Shown here piece by piece: positions 1 to 9,736 of a stretch of DNA of 57,535 nt. Under the pieces are notes generated by a model. It worked only from the letters and a program-made list of their open reading frames with translations. It did no database searches and had not been told where the DNA came from. The stretch comes from Phaseolibacter flectens ATCC 12775 (lineage in GTDB: Bacteria; Pseudomonadota; Gammaproteobacteria; Enterobacterales; Enterobacteriaceae), in contig NZ_JAEE01000010.1 in NCBI RefSeq assembly GCF_000518745.1, forward strand, positions 38,527-96,061, given 5' to 3'. How positions within the stretch are numbered: the first letter of the stretch is position 1; the number at the start of each line of letters is the position of its first letter. Position numbers and translations under genes: made by a program.

Positions 1-95
1 AAGCGATAAGCGATAAGCGATAAGCGATAAGCGATAAGCGATAAGCGATAAGCGATAAGCGATAAGCGATAAGCGATAAGCGATAAGCGATAAGC
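1..95. repeat. Heptanucleotide tandem repeat (AAGCGAT)n
   Basis: The window opens with about 13.5 perfect copies of the 7-base unit AAGCGAT and the array probably continues beyond the left edge. No open reading frame uses it here. Because 7 is not a multiple of 3, copy-number change would shift frame if the array lay in a gene outside the window, or change spacing if it lay in a promoter. Confidence 0.95.
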
Positions 96-962
96 AGTCT
101 ATGCGCTAACAAGGGTAAGTCAATAGATACTAGCAAAAAAATTCATTAGTCAGCGTAATACGTGTCAATCATGACTTAGCTCTAACTCGCAGGGATAAGA
201 AAAAAATACAAAACAGCAGAGATATCATTATCTCTGCTGCTAATAAATGCATTCCTTAACAATAACATCTGCTACTAACTTAGCTTATAGTAATTATATA
301 AAGTAGCTTCCCTGATGAAGTACAACTAATATCTTTTCTGGTTTGAAAATAAATTTCAAAACAACAATCGTATTTCCATATTATTATTTCGAATGCATTT
401 GCAAATTATTGTTGTTAACTTTCGGCAATACATTTATTCAGCATTACTTAAAGGCTACGTCATGAATTATTAATCCAATGGCAGTAGCACATCAGTAACA
501 TCCTTAACAAACGTCAGTCGCTGAAACAAAGCCAGGCCAATAATCAACAAAGCACTCATTACCATCATTCCGCGATGGTTGCATTAGTAACTACTAGACA
601 TCCTGTCAAAAAAGCGTCCTAGTTTTGTTTTACTGCATTACATTTTAACTCTCTGAAAATGTAATGCCTTAGTTATAAGTAATATTTAATAACTGGATAT
701 AATTTAAAACTCTGAGATTTTAGAAGTTAACAACCGACTGTCACTCAAAAATAAAAATTAACCAGCCTCGAATCCATTCGAATAAACATTACCTATAGTA
801 TGCCATCCTTGGCATAATTCATCCATGAATTTAAAGACAAGTACATAATAAGCGATTTATATTAAGACTTTTCTTTCCTTGAATCCTATTCAAATTACAT
901 AATAAATAATAACATACTGATATTTTTGTTAAAAGCATTATGTTTAAAATTTGCGGAGTTCG
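96..962. other. AT-rich intergenic region
   Basis: No supportable gene is visible in this stretch of about 870 bases. It is very AT-rich and stops occur in all frames. The only clear structure is the hairpin at 214-239, listed separately. Confidence 0.6.
197..239 (-). terminator. Rho-independent terminator reading leftward
   Basis: A perfect 11-base inverted repeat (214-224 with 229-239) encloses the loop TCAT. On the minus strand the stem is followed by a T-rich run, the complement of the A-rich 197-213. It would stop leftward transcripts, for example read-through from the LuxR-type gene at 963-1289 more than 700 bases upstream, or an unrecognised RNA between them. Confidence 0.6.
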
Positions 963-1289
963 TCATATGGTTATTTTTTTTTCTGCTAACCACACAGAGA
1001 GTTCCTTATCACTTTTAAGCTGCAATCTTCTCATCACTTTTCTTTTGTAATAAGAAATCATTTTAATGCTCATTCCTAGCACCAATGACATTTTTTTTAC
1101 AGAAAGGCCAGTATAAAAATAGTAGAGAACCCACAACTCATTAAGCTCAAAACCCTTTGCTGCTTTTTTTGCAACAGACTTGCTGCCCTGTGCCTGTGCT
1201 GTTTCATTAATTGATGAATCTAATATAACACGTTTTATTTGCTGTTCGTTTTCTGGAGTAGCCACTTTACCGACGATATCCCTGTACAT
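963..1289 (-). CDS. Small LuxR-type helix-turn-helix regulator
   Basis: This 108-residue protein has a LuxR/FixJ-type DNA-binding helix-turn-helix in its C-terminal half (about residues 45-105). Recognisable parts are FELNELWVLYYFYTGLSVKK, then a recognition-helix segment MSIKMISYYKRKVMRRL, then the usual LKSDKEL ending. There is no receiver or autoinducer-binding domain, so the N-terminal 40 residues are short and unassigned. Small LuxR-type proteins of this design often regulate fimbriae or surface structures in enterobacteria (family knowledge). The fimbrial operon at 5.1-11.1 kb is a possible but unproven target. GGAGGAGTATAT precedes the start and supports it. The gene is a minus-strand singleton in an AT-rich setting. 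Confidence 0.65.
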   Translation of the reverse strand: MYRDIVGKVATPENEQQIKRVILDSSINETAQAQGSKSVAKKAAKGFELNELWVLYYFYTGLSVKKMSLVLGMSIKMISYYKRKVMRRLQLKSDKELSVWLAEKKITI

Positions 1290-1651
1290 ATATACTCCTC
1301 CCGATTACCGATGCAATCATAATGATCCATCCACAAACTCATTTCAATAGAACTTATATAAATAAATAAAACAACACAAAACACACAGGTCAAAAATCAT
1401 CACCCCACGACAAAGATTAGAATAACCAATTGTTTTTAATACAATAAAAAGCAAATGATTCATAATCAACGCAACTACAATACTTATGTAATAATTAGGT
1501 AAATAAGGAAAGTAACGGCAAAATAAGATATAAAAATAATGATATAAGAGATAGAAAGGCGTGATAGGTAGGTGAAAAGAATAAAAAAAATCACATAAAA
1601 TAATTATAACTTAAGTCAATTAAAACCAAACCCCTTATCACACTTTAAATA
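1290..1651. other. AT-rich spacer upstream of the LuxR-type gene
   Basis: No gene is visible. This stretch holds the likely promoter region of the leftward LuxR-type gene and ends at the terminator of the membrane-regulator pair. No operator can be identified by eye. Confidence 0.5.
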
Positions 1652-1692
1652 TAAAAAATCCCATTCCTGAAAGACAGTAACCGGAATGGGAT
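1652..1692 (-). terminator. Rho-independent terminator of the PsaE/PsaF-like pair
   Basis: The arms ATCCCATTCC (1658-1667) and GGAATGGGAT (1683-1692) form a perfect 10-base stem. On the minus strand it is followed directly by a run of T (complement of 1652-1657). It lies 39 bases past the stop of the gene at 1731-2210, as expected for the end of that operon. Confidence 0.85.
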
Positions 1693-1730
1693 AACACTAC
1701 TTAATAAAAGGAACTGAGATTGACTGAATG

Positions 1731-2210
1731 CTATTCACTTTTCTTACAAAAATACAGGGGCACGGGTGAACTGTATACCATCCAGCCAGATATACCAATC
1801 GCCTTCATCAGCATAAAATTGACACTTCCCTTATTAATATACATCTCCGAAGATAGAATTGAAGCGAGCTCTTGGTTATCAACATTGTCAGAAGCCCCTT
1901 TAATAATGGCTTCTGTTTTGATTTGATAGCGAGAGTTCACCACTCTATATGAATACCAGATTTTTCTTTCTATTTTATAAACTGGCTTGTTATTTTGATA
2001 GAGCGTACCAAGGATAGTATCAAGCCCGGTACCGTGTGAAAGTTTTCGACCAATGACACCTCTAAATGAATTTTTTTCATTGGTGATCACAGCATTGCCT
2101 ACACAAGTGATATTCGAGACAAAATATCGAACGTAAGCATAGGAACCAATAAATAGGCACATGACAATGAAAATCACAATGAGGATAAAAAATTTGACTT
2201 TAGTCATCAT
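1731..2210 (-). CDS. PsaF/ToxS-like membrane partner of the adjacent regulator
   Basis: A 159-residue protein with one N-terminal membrane segment (about residues 5-28, rich in Phe, Ile, Val) and a periplasmic remainder of about 130 residues. I infer that it is the accessory partner of the upstream membrane-bound regulator, as ToxS is for ToxR and PsaF for PsaE in Yersinia. The inference rests on size, topology and gene order, not on a recognised motif. Its start (ATGATG) overlaps the last codons of the upstream gene, so the two are translationally coupled. The operon ends at a good terminator at 1652-1692. In the known systems such partners stabilise the regulator's periplasmic domain. Confidence 0.6.
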   Translation of the reverse strand: MMTKVKFFILIVIFIVMCLFIGSYAYVRYFVSNITCVGNAVITNEKNSFRGVIGRKLSHGTGLDTILGTLYQNNKPVYKIERKIWYSYRVVNSRYQIKTEAIIKGASDNVDNQELASILSSEMYINKGSVNFMLMKAIGISGWMVYSSPVPLYFCKKSE

Positions 2211-3210
2211 TTAACCCTGTAATAAATTCTGACATACAATTTTCACCCTTAAAATAGCCAATTTTTCTTCTACAACTAATCAAAGAAAGGGCATCACCAT
2301 CTGTAAACTTAGTGAAATATTTGTATTTATTGAATTGACAGGAGCCACCTAACTGATGAATTTTATCTATTGCCAGCTTGCCCGTTTCTCCATCATCATT
2401 AGTATAATATTGACAACCATTATATTCAGCAAGATAAGTATAATTAATTCTCTGCAGATCGGAATTAAAAAATATTATAATTAATAATTTCATTCCAAAA
2501 TAGGCAGAAGCCCCAATAAATAAGAAAATCATGCTGGATAACATCGAGTCACGACTGAATAAATTTTTTAAACGATCGTTGACTTCATTACCAAGATAGT
2601 GGATGCCACGACTCGAACGTTCTTCTTCATGTACAGCAGCCTTTCTTGAATAAGAATGAGAAGCAGAATTATTTATCGTTGTTTTATCCGTGTTCATTGT
2701 GGGTATGGAAAGGGCCTGCTCTGACAAAACCTCAGATTTTTTATCATTCAGTGTTGAGGATTCGTTTTGCCTTTTTGCCGCATCGGTCACTTCTGGAAGA
2801 TGGTGATCTGTTGGCATGTCGTCAAGGGGAGTATCATGATAGCCTTGAACAAGAGCATTCGCCGCAAGATCACGCGTCCGTGAATACTGTATTTTAACTG
2901 CGGGTGATAAAATAAAACCGCGCCGAGGCATAGTCCGAATAATATCTTCCTGAAGCCCACATTTATCGAGCCCTCGACGAATAACGGAAATATTCTGATA
3001 CAACGTGTTAGCTGTCGCTTCCATTCCAAACTGACGCCAAGCATACTGATACAGTTCTTCGTGCGTCACGAGCTCTCCTTGTTTTTCTATTAATAACTGA
3101 AAACAGTAGGATGCAGGCGCGCTGATATGCACTAATGAATCACGCGACACGAGATTCTTCTTCTCTGGCTCAAATTTTATAATATCATTTAAGATAATGA
3201 TCCGGCTCAT
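2200..3210 (-). CDS. Membrane-anchored winged-helix regulator, PsaE/CadC/ToxR-like
   Basis: A 336-residue regulator. Residues 1-110 are an OmpR/CadC-type winged-helix domain, with segments such as GELVTHEELYQYAW and NTLYQNISVIRRGL followed by IRTMPRRGFIL. A low-complexity linker rich in Ser, Asn and Thr follows. One membrane segment (about 230-252) and a short periplasmic domain of about 80 residues with four cysteines complete it. The cysteines could form disulfides and sense periplasmic state, as in ToxR-family proteins. I chose the ATG at 3210 over a GTG at 3222 because family members begin at the first strand of the winged helix. It is coupled to the small membrane gene downstream. By analogy with Yersinia PsaE/MyfE it probably activates the neighbouring fimbrial operon. 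Confidence 0.75.
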   Translation of the reverse strand: MSRIIILNDIIKFEPEKKNLVSRDSLVHISAPASYCFQLLIEKQGELVTHEELYQYAWRQFGMEATANTLYQNISVIRRGLDKCGLQEDIIRTMPRRGFILSPAVKIQYSRTRDLAANALVQGYHDTPLDDMPTDHHLPEVTDAAKRQNESSTLNDKKSEVLSEQALSIPTMNTDKTTINNSASHSYSRKAAVHEEERSSRGIHYLGNEVNDRLKNLFSRDSMLSSMIFLFIGASAYFGMKLLIIIFFNSDLQRINYTYLAEYNGCQYYTNDDGETGKLAIDKIHQLGGSCQFNKYKYFTKFTDGDALSLISCRRKIGYFKGENCMSEFITGLNDD

Positions 3211-3222
3211 GGGTAATTTCAC

Positions 3223-5154
3223 TAATAGTTAATGACTGTTTACAGCCCAAAAAACAATCAACTCCAAAAATAGGGCGTTATATTTAATTTATTCGACTAA
3301 CTTGAAAAAGAAGGCCATACGGATAATTCATTCAAAATCCATCCCTGTTGCAACAGGAAGCATCAATGCACTTAATCACGGTTCGAAAACTGTTCGTTGT
3401 CACTTCCGAGCTCCTTTGTGTCAATTGTGCCACGCATCTGATTAGCTGTGTAGTCTAACGTAATCAACAAATTAAGCCTCAGACCGCATAAGAAATTTGT
3501 TCATTTTATCTCTATTCAAAGAGTAAAACTGGCATTGCCATTTATCAGATAGATCGATTGTTTAATGTTAGAAAATCATAGTAAGCTATCGTTTTCATTA
3601 AACCTCATGCAAAAACGTTTATAGAAAACATTTTGCCTTTTCTGGATAAATCTGCATCCTAGAGATGCGAATCACACTTATCTATTTGAATATTATTCCT
3701 ATAACGCATGTATTTGGCTGTGGAACGGTTAGCAACACAAGGTTAGCTTCCTCAGTTGTTTATACCAAATTTGAGGATCACCACAAACGAGCCCCAGATG
3801 CATTTACCTATAATCGCTACAATCACAAAAATTCACGAATATGGCACAACAATAAATACACCACCAACATTATATCGACTTGATATAATCACAATCCGAT
3901 ACCCTCACCGAAAATCGTAAAATTCTTAGATTTAAACGATTTATACCCTTTATACCGATAACACAGAAGAAAGAGCGAAAACGTATCACTACGGTTTTAT
4001 AACCCATGTGCGCCGATTATCCCTAGTGACATTATAAGCGTTCCTAAAGATATTCAACGCTAAGCTATCTGGAATTACTAAAATTGAAAATTCATGGTGA
4101 TGAATGACTACGATAATCATCGTTCGGTAGAGCTCGGATTCTAATAAGACTATTTTTGACAAAAAAAACAAAATCAAGAAAAATCTTAAGCAAACAACAC
4201 AAAGCAAAATGATTATAAGTTAAGAAAGCTTAAGGATTCAAGAAAAAAATCTTCTGGGCAAAATTAAAAAAAATAAAAAATCCGAAAATTAAATTTTTAA
4301 GAAAATTTACACATCAATTTTTTAGATATTATATCAAGTAATTCCCAGCTTATTTTCACCTAATATCAAAAAAATTGACGCGATAAGTAATCATAATCCA
4401 AATCATCAACACCACTGGCCTCGGAAGATAAAAATAAGAACAAAAAAGAAAACTAAGACTTTTTTCTGTAATTTTTCGGCGTCTCTATTTTTTGACTACT
4501 CTATCGTTTTCTCCTGCTTGTAATAGTGAAGACACTGACAAACATTGATAAGAAAAGATTATAATTAACACCACAACACAGTAACACCTGTTAAATTAAA
4601 ACTTATAATAATAACCATGGAAACTAATCAAAAAGAAAAAAGCAAGTAAAACACCTAAAGAAATCATATATTATCTAATAATATCAATGCCATAATAATC
4701 TATCATTCAAAAAATTTATAAAAATGAAAAATAATCAGTTAGATAAAAAATGAAAATCAAACAAAACCGTCCCGAGTAAGAATATTACTTTTAAATAAGA
4801 CATTAGGATAGAAAAAAGAAAGAATTATCACTGAATTGTGAGCAAGCGCATATTTATAACTTCGCGCTCACTAAGGCTAAACAAATCAAAACCAATAGCA
4901 TCCTATAGAGATAGAAGATGAATTGGATTGTGAAAAAAAAGGACATTAAAGAATAATTAGAAAAATTATAATATTATTGTTAATGATAATCCTACCCATG
5001 CAAGGCTAATGATAACCAGTAACTTATTAAGATAATATGTATCAATTTGTATCTTTTAATCTCTATTAATTTACCTTCCACGTAAAAACAAAAATCAAAT
5101 AGCATATAAATTTTTATGAATTAATTATTACAATGAAATTATCAGATTAATTTA
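3223..5154. other. Long AT-rich gene-free region
   Basis: About 1.9 kb between the regulator pair and the end of the fimbrial operon. It is extremely AT-rich and I see no credible gene; the short open frames lack plausible starts and protein-like composition. An imperfect hairpin at 4838-4871 (arms GTGAGC/GCTCAC with an inner GCG/CGC pair) lies about 280 bases past the fimbrial operon's last stop and could be a weak leftward terminator. The region may hold promoters or small RNAs that cannot be recognised by eye. Confidence 0.5.
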
Positions 5155-5892
5155 CTAATTGAGCTTGTATACATAAGAATGACTTTGGCTAAAATCATCC
5201 AGTAGACTGTATTTAACTTGGTAGTAATGGGTGATTCCTGTCCTATTTATATGGTATTCCCTTTGCGAGAATGGTTTTAAATCCCGATCAAATCCAAGAT
5301 TTACAGGGGTCTGCTTCCCTGCTTCATTGATTAAATACACTTCAGATGGTGTAACGACATGGCGAGACGCATTCTTCATTGTTACGCCATCACCGTTAAT
5401 ATAAAATGATAATTTATCATTAATGTTATCCAATGTATCTTCATCAGTAAAGGGTCTATATATTAGTTTAAATTGACTTTTCAACCCTACTTTTATTGCT
5501 CCCCCATGGTATTCCTCTGTTGTTTGCTTTTGTTCACCTGGAATTTCCAAGAGATTAATCCAAAATAATGATTCTCTGTCTGAAGGTAGAGTCGTCCTTA
5601 GACGAGTCGGTAATATTTCTAAGTTATAAAGCTGTTTAGGTTGTAATTTTAGCAATCCTGGGACAGCAAGAAAGGGATATTGTTGTTCTTGCGTATTCTG
5701 CGTTTCAGTCCCAGTATCAACCCAAACTTTGACCAAGACAGGAACGGTCGCTGAGTTGTTGACAACCAGAAATTTACTGCGAACATGTTCAGGATGAATG
5801 ATAAGGCGATTCTGTAAAACCATCACTGCAGCTTCGCTGATTGAAGTCAAAACCACCACGATCATGACCACGGAAATAAGTAAATATCTCAT
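5155..5892 (-). CDS. Second fimbrial periplasmic chaperone (PapD family)
   Basis: This 245-residue protein is a PapD-like chaperone with an N-terminal signal sequence of about 21 residues. Diagnostic segments are the first strand LQNRLIIHPEHVRSKFLVVN, the motif LPSDRESLFWINLLEIP, and a following IYRP that carries part of the subunit-binding site. Such chaperones bind pilin subunits in the periplasm by donor-strand complementation and hand them to the usher. It is the last gene of the operon and its ATG overlaps the stop of the tip-protein gene by one base (TAATG), which implies coupled translation. A dedicated second chaperone next to the tip protein suggests that this subunit has its own partner, while the first chaperone serves the major pilin. 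Confidence 0.9.
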   Translation of the reverse strand: MRYLLISVVMIVVVLTSISEAAVMVLQNRLIIHPEHVRSKFLVVNNSATVPVLVKVWVDTGTETQNTQEQQYPFLAVPGLLKLQPKQLYNLEILPTRLRTTLPSDRESLFWINLLEIPGEQKQTTEEYHGGAIKVGLKSQFKLIYRPFTDEDTLDNINDKLSFYINGDGVTMKNASRHVVTPSEVYLINEAGKQTPVNLGFDRDLKPFSQREYHINRTGITHYYQVKYSLLDDFSQSHSYVYKLN

Positions 5893-7208
5893 TATTGGTA
5901 TCTCACCACAATATCTGCATAAGCCACAACTTTACCAGCAACAATTTTCGCCCCTGGTAACGCAGCCAGTGTTGCTTTAAATTCTGCCTGAATCTGTAAC
6001 TCATCCTCACTATCACTGCCAGTTAAATTAGCCACACCAGTGAGGATCGGATACCACCCTTCAGTATCGCGCGAAAGGTACTGTTTGAGAAAACGGATTG
6101 TCCCTGGTGAAGCCCCTTGAACAGTGTAAACTTTTACCCCCACTCCCTGCGCATAACCCGGCATTCCGTAATTATCAGATAATAGGTAAGGCATACTGTT
6201 GGCGGTCACCCCCTGATAGGTATTTGCTGTATTTTTCGCGATGAAAGCAATCGCTATTTTCCCTTCTCCAACACCTGAATAGTTTTTGACATAGGTATAG
6301 ATCCCTGTACCTGAACATAAATAAGAAATATAAAAATTTTGTGGTTTATCAATGTGGTTGGCTAGATCTTGTGCTGAAATGTCCGGTAGTGGCACAATAG
6401 GAGTATAATTTTCAACTTTACAGCCTCGCATCGAACCATTCAGCATATTGACACTTCGATAGCCCATCCCAAAACCAATGCTACCAGTCACATCCCTCCC
6501 ATCATTATTCTGACTAGAGATACCTGGTCTCAACGAGGGATTATGATCATTAATGCCAGGACCAACAAACACTTCATAACCATTGGCATGCCGACACCTG
6601 TACGATCCTTTATAATTGTCGATTTCGGGATTATTGCACAGACCACGAGGGCCTGGCCCAGATAAGGTTTGTTTTAAGCGGTATACTTCGGCTTGTACAT
6701 TACTAAAATCACGCGCATAAATATGGATTTTATTATCTCCACCCACGGTAAGATCCGTCATTGTTCTCTTCTGCCAACGATTTGTAAAGGCTTGCCCCGT
6801 TTTCATGTTAATTAATTTTAAACCAACATAAGGAAAATTCGTCTGGTAGGTGTCCGCTAATGAGTCTGAAACCAATGCCCCCGACGAATTCGATGTCCCC
6901 CCGGTGGCATACAGCTCATAAATCTGACCGCGATCGGTAATATCACAAACAAATAATTCTGTGTTAGGTGAGATATTTGCCAAACCCATCGCATCCGATG
7001 GACTCGCTATTACCCGCCCCATTAAAGAACCTGGAGGTAAAAAAGCACTGGGTGATAAAGTCAAGGATCCAAAATTAAGAGGAACACCGCACGTTCCATC
7101 ACAGCTCGCAGAAAAGCTCACTTTCTCGACACAAGTCGCAGAAGCCATTTTAATATTAGTTATTAGAACAAGAAGAATAAAAGGAACCGCCCATCTCACA
7201 ATTATCAC
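5892..7208 (-). CDS. Fimbrial tip protein / adhesin candidate
   Basis: A 438-residue exported protein (signal sequence about residues 1-24, cut near ASA/TC). Its position between usher and second chaperone and its size, more than twice that of a pilin, fit a two-domain tip adhesin: an N-terminal receptor-binding domain and a C-terminal pilin-like domain. The C-terminal part ends in alternating strands (KVVAYADIVVRYQ), as expected for subunits taken up by the usher. Several cysteine pairs are present in the N-terminal 270 residues. Ligand specificity cannot be read from the sequence. The protein begins 7 bases after the usher stop. I do not recognise a named family, so adhesin is inferred from context. 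Confidence 0.7.
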   Translation of the reverse strand: MIIVRWAVPFILLVLITNIKMASATCVEKVSFSASCDGTCGVPLNFGSLTLSPSAFLPPGSLMGRVIASPSDAMGLANISPNTELFVCDITDRGQIYELYATGGTSNSSGALVSDSLADTYQTNFPYVGLKLINMKTGQAFTNRWQKRTMTDLTVGGDNKIHIYARDFSNVQAEVYRLKQTLSGPGPRGLCNNPEIDNYKGSYRCRHANGYEVFVGPGINDHNPSLRPGISSQNNDGRDVTGSIGFGMGYRSVNMLNGSMRGCKVENYTPIVPLPDISAQDLANHIDKPQNFYISYLCSGTGIYTYVKNYSGVGEGKIAIAFIAKNTANTYQGVTANSMPYLLSDNYGMPGYAQGVGVKVYTVQGASPGTIRFLKQYLSRDTEGWYPILTGVANLTGSDSEDELQIQAEFKATLAALPGAKIVAGKVVAYADIVVRYQ

Positions 7209-7215
7209 AGGGACC

Positions 7216-9732
7216 TCACTGGCAAATGCCGTTAATGAAGATTATAGGATCGGAAGAAGTGAGTTTTCCGGGAGGAAAATGAACCGTGCAACGTTGTGAA
7301 TCATTAACTTTAGCGACAAATGTCTCTTTATCATCATTGATCCTGAGATAAATATTGCCTCCCTGGCCAACAAAACCCATCTGTTTACCTTCCTTGTTAT
7401 AAATTTCCGTACCAAATGGCAAATAATCACCGTTACTTGCCTTGATTTGTAACATGACGGCCTTACCGCTGAGGGTCTTAAATTTTATTTTTACCGCCGC
7501 TCCAGAGTAAGGCACCACCATCGCCGAGCCATCAGAAATATCAACGTTTTCATTTTTATCTGCTGGTATTTCAATACTGATATTATTGCGACTGTATGGC
7601 GTCAGTGAGGGCAAAATTGCATAACCGAAACGATCAACAACCACATTTTTATCATTAAGAACAACCGCACCTTGGGCATGTTTTGCTTCAATAATGCCAA
7701 ATGTGTCACTGAGAGTATGTCCTAGCGTGATCCCACCTCGATGTGCGACCAACGATCCAGACCACGTGGTAGAAAACTGTTGTGCATAGTTCGATTTCGA
7801 TACGGTTGCACTAACGTCAGTAAAGGGTAAAGTGGCAGAAGTATTTGCATTCAATAAGGTATCTGAATCCTGCTTCTGATAGCCGACGCTCCAGTTGAAA
7901 CGATTCGCACTATCGAGACTACCACTCACAGACGTATTTAAAGATGTCCCCATGGTCTTATCATTCTGATACTCAGTAGAAATATAAGACGCATATTTAG
8001 AATTACTCAATGGAATACTCAGAGATAATGATAGGGTTCGGTCGTTAGTGACATTATTATCTTGTCTCTCACGGCTATCATAGGAATGATCATAATGGAT
8101 AACACGTAATTGCTTTTGCTTAGAGACTAGGAGAGTAAAAACAATACCATGAGCAAAACCTTTGCTGTAGCCAAGCTGATATGAGGTATCTTTAGAACGC
8201 CCATCATAATAATGCTGGCTAGACAGCGATGCGCTCAGCGTTCCGTAATCTGCCATAGGTTGAGTAAGAGTCAGCTGCAAACGATTTTTTTGTAAATAAT
8301 TTCCTCCATCAAAAGAGCTTAATGGGTTGTGATCATTATTCATCGCAACCACATCTTGAAAATCACGATAACCACGAGACGAATATTTATAACCTGCAAT
8401 ACCAATGTTAGTCTCCGTATTGGTAATAACTTTATTATAATTGACATTCATCATCCAGCCTTGCTGCTTGCGATTATTTTTGAGACTCGCATCGGAAAAA
8501 ATAAGACCCGAGCCTAAGGCGCCAATCTGAGTCATATAGACCATACCAACATTAGTAGAATGGTAATTAGGGCCAAATAAAAAACCACCATTACCTGTTA
8601 ATACATTATTAAAACCATAGCCTGCTGACATCTGACCGAATAAACTAGAATTCGCATAATCTGGTAACGTTCCAATATTTAAATTATAATTGAATCGCCC
8701 TTGGCGTAATGATTCTGACATGCTCGATATGGGTACAAGGTAAGATGACTGGCTTCCATCACTTTCACTAATTATTACACGGAGCTGTTCCTGTGACAAA
8801 GACGGAAACACATTATTCAGTTCAAAACGGCCAGCTGGCACTGTCGTTTCATAGATTTTATTTTTCCCCTGAAATATCGACACTCTCGCATTTGTTCTTG
8901 CCTGACCACGAATAACAGGTGAATAACCGCGTAGCGAGGCAGGTATCATCTGTTTGTCATTTTTAAGACTGAGGCCATTATATTGGAAAGCACTGACGCC
9001 ATCAGAATTGAGTTGTCCCAAAAATAATTCACTTTTTATTTTAGACAAAGGACGCTTGACATAAAGATTTGTTGCTTTCCAAGCAAGACTTTTATCAGGA
9101 TTTTTTGAAAGGTTACTTTGCTGACGAAATTGCCACATCCCTAAATTTAATCCACTCGTCAGACCAAGATACATTGAGGATGAAGAAGAATCCCCTCCTT
9201 GATTCATCGAATAACGCGAATAATACTGGTTTAATGTATAATTTGTAAAAAACACAGTATTACCCGGGTCGAATTCACTTTCAGGAATATAATCATCAGG
9301 CACATAAGCCATCAATGATTGTGGGATAGATAGATATAAATCTAATTTTGAAAGTTGCAACTTTACCGAAGCTTCTGGTATACATTCATTAATTTCAAAA
9401 GGATGTTCTCGTTTTTTTATTCCTTGACAATTTTTTGTCTTTAAAGGAATAGCATCAAAGATTGAATTATCAATTAATGGAACCAACTTCTTATTTTTTA
9501 TGATGACAGAAACCTCTTCTTGCATGATCTTTTTATTATTCAAATAAATATTTAACGTATAGTTTCCTGGTTCATAAAATGCATCATCACTATTTAAGCC
9601 CACGCTATAATTCACTCCATTCATTTTTAAAATTTTGTCATCAAACACAAAATCATCAGCATAAGAGCGAACGGATACAAAGAATAGCGCTATCATTAAA
9701 TAATGCTTATATTTTATTAATTTTTTGGGCAT
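7216..9732 (-). CDS. Outer-membrane fimbrial usher (FimD/PapC family)
   Basis: An 838-residue usher, the outer-membrane channel that receives chaperone-subunit complexes and assembles the fibre. After a signal sequence (about 1-25) come the N-terminal chaperone-binding domain with a Cys pair, then a 24-strand barrel with the typical PVIRGQARTNARVSIFQGKN stretch and the NNVFPSLSQEQLRV and DGSQSSYLVP motifs. The C-terminal domains end with the usual Cys pair (RCTVHF to NGICQ). The length is normal for the family. It starts 4 bases after the first chaperone's stop and is intact. Order and spacing show a single operon with both flanking genes. Confidence 0.95.
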   Translation of the reverse strand: MPKKLIKYKHYLMIALFFVSVRSYADDFVFDDKILKMNGVNYSVGLNSDDAFYEPGNYTLNIYLNNKKIMQEEVSVIIKNKKLVPLIDNSIFDAIPLKTKNCQGIKKREHPFEINECIPEASVKLQLSKLDLYLSIPQSLMAYVPDDYIPESEFDPGNTVFFTNYTLNQYYSRYSMNQGGDSSSSSMYLGLTSGLNLGMWQFRQQSNLSKNPDKSLAWKATNLYVKRPLSKIKSELFLGQLNSDGVSAFQYNGLSLKNDKQMIPASLRGYSPVIRGQARTNARVSIFQGKNKIYETTVPAGRFELNNVFPSLSQEQLRVIISESDGSQSSYLVPISSMSESLRQGRFNYNLNIGTLPDYANSSLFGQMSAGYGFNNVLTGNGGFLFGPNYHSTNVGMVYMTQIGALGSGLIFSDASLKNNRKQQGWMMNVNYNKVITNTETNIGIAGYKYSSRGYRDFQDVVAMNNDHNPLSSFDGGNYLQKNRLQLTLTQPMADYGTLSASLSSQHYYDGRSKDTSYQLGYSKGFAHGIVFTLLVSKQKQLRVIHYDHSYDSRERQDNNVTNDRTLSLSLSIPLSNSKYASYISTEYQNDKTMGTSLNTSVSGSLDSANRFNWSVGYQKQDSDTLLNANTSATLPFTDVSATVSKSNYAQQFSTTWSGSLVAHRGGITLGHTLSDTFGIIEAKHAQGAVVLNDKNVVVDRFGYAILPSLTPYSRNNISIEIPADKNENVDISDGSAMVVPYSGAAVKIKFKTLSGKAVMLQIKASNGDYLPFGTEIYNKEGKQMGFVGQGGNIYLRINDDKETFVAKVNDSQRCTVHFPPGKLTSSDPIIFINGICQ

Positions 9733-9736
9733 GTTG

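Noticed and set aside
3989-4207. 72-codon minus-strand frame in the AT-rich gap
   Set aside because: Hydrophobic chance frame in very AT-rich DNA with no start signal.
4970-5020. Possible second Fur box (AATGATAATC)
   Set aside because: Only half of the dyad matches; too weak in AT-rich sequence.
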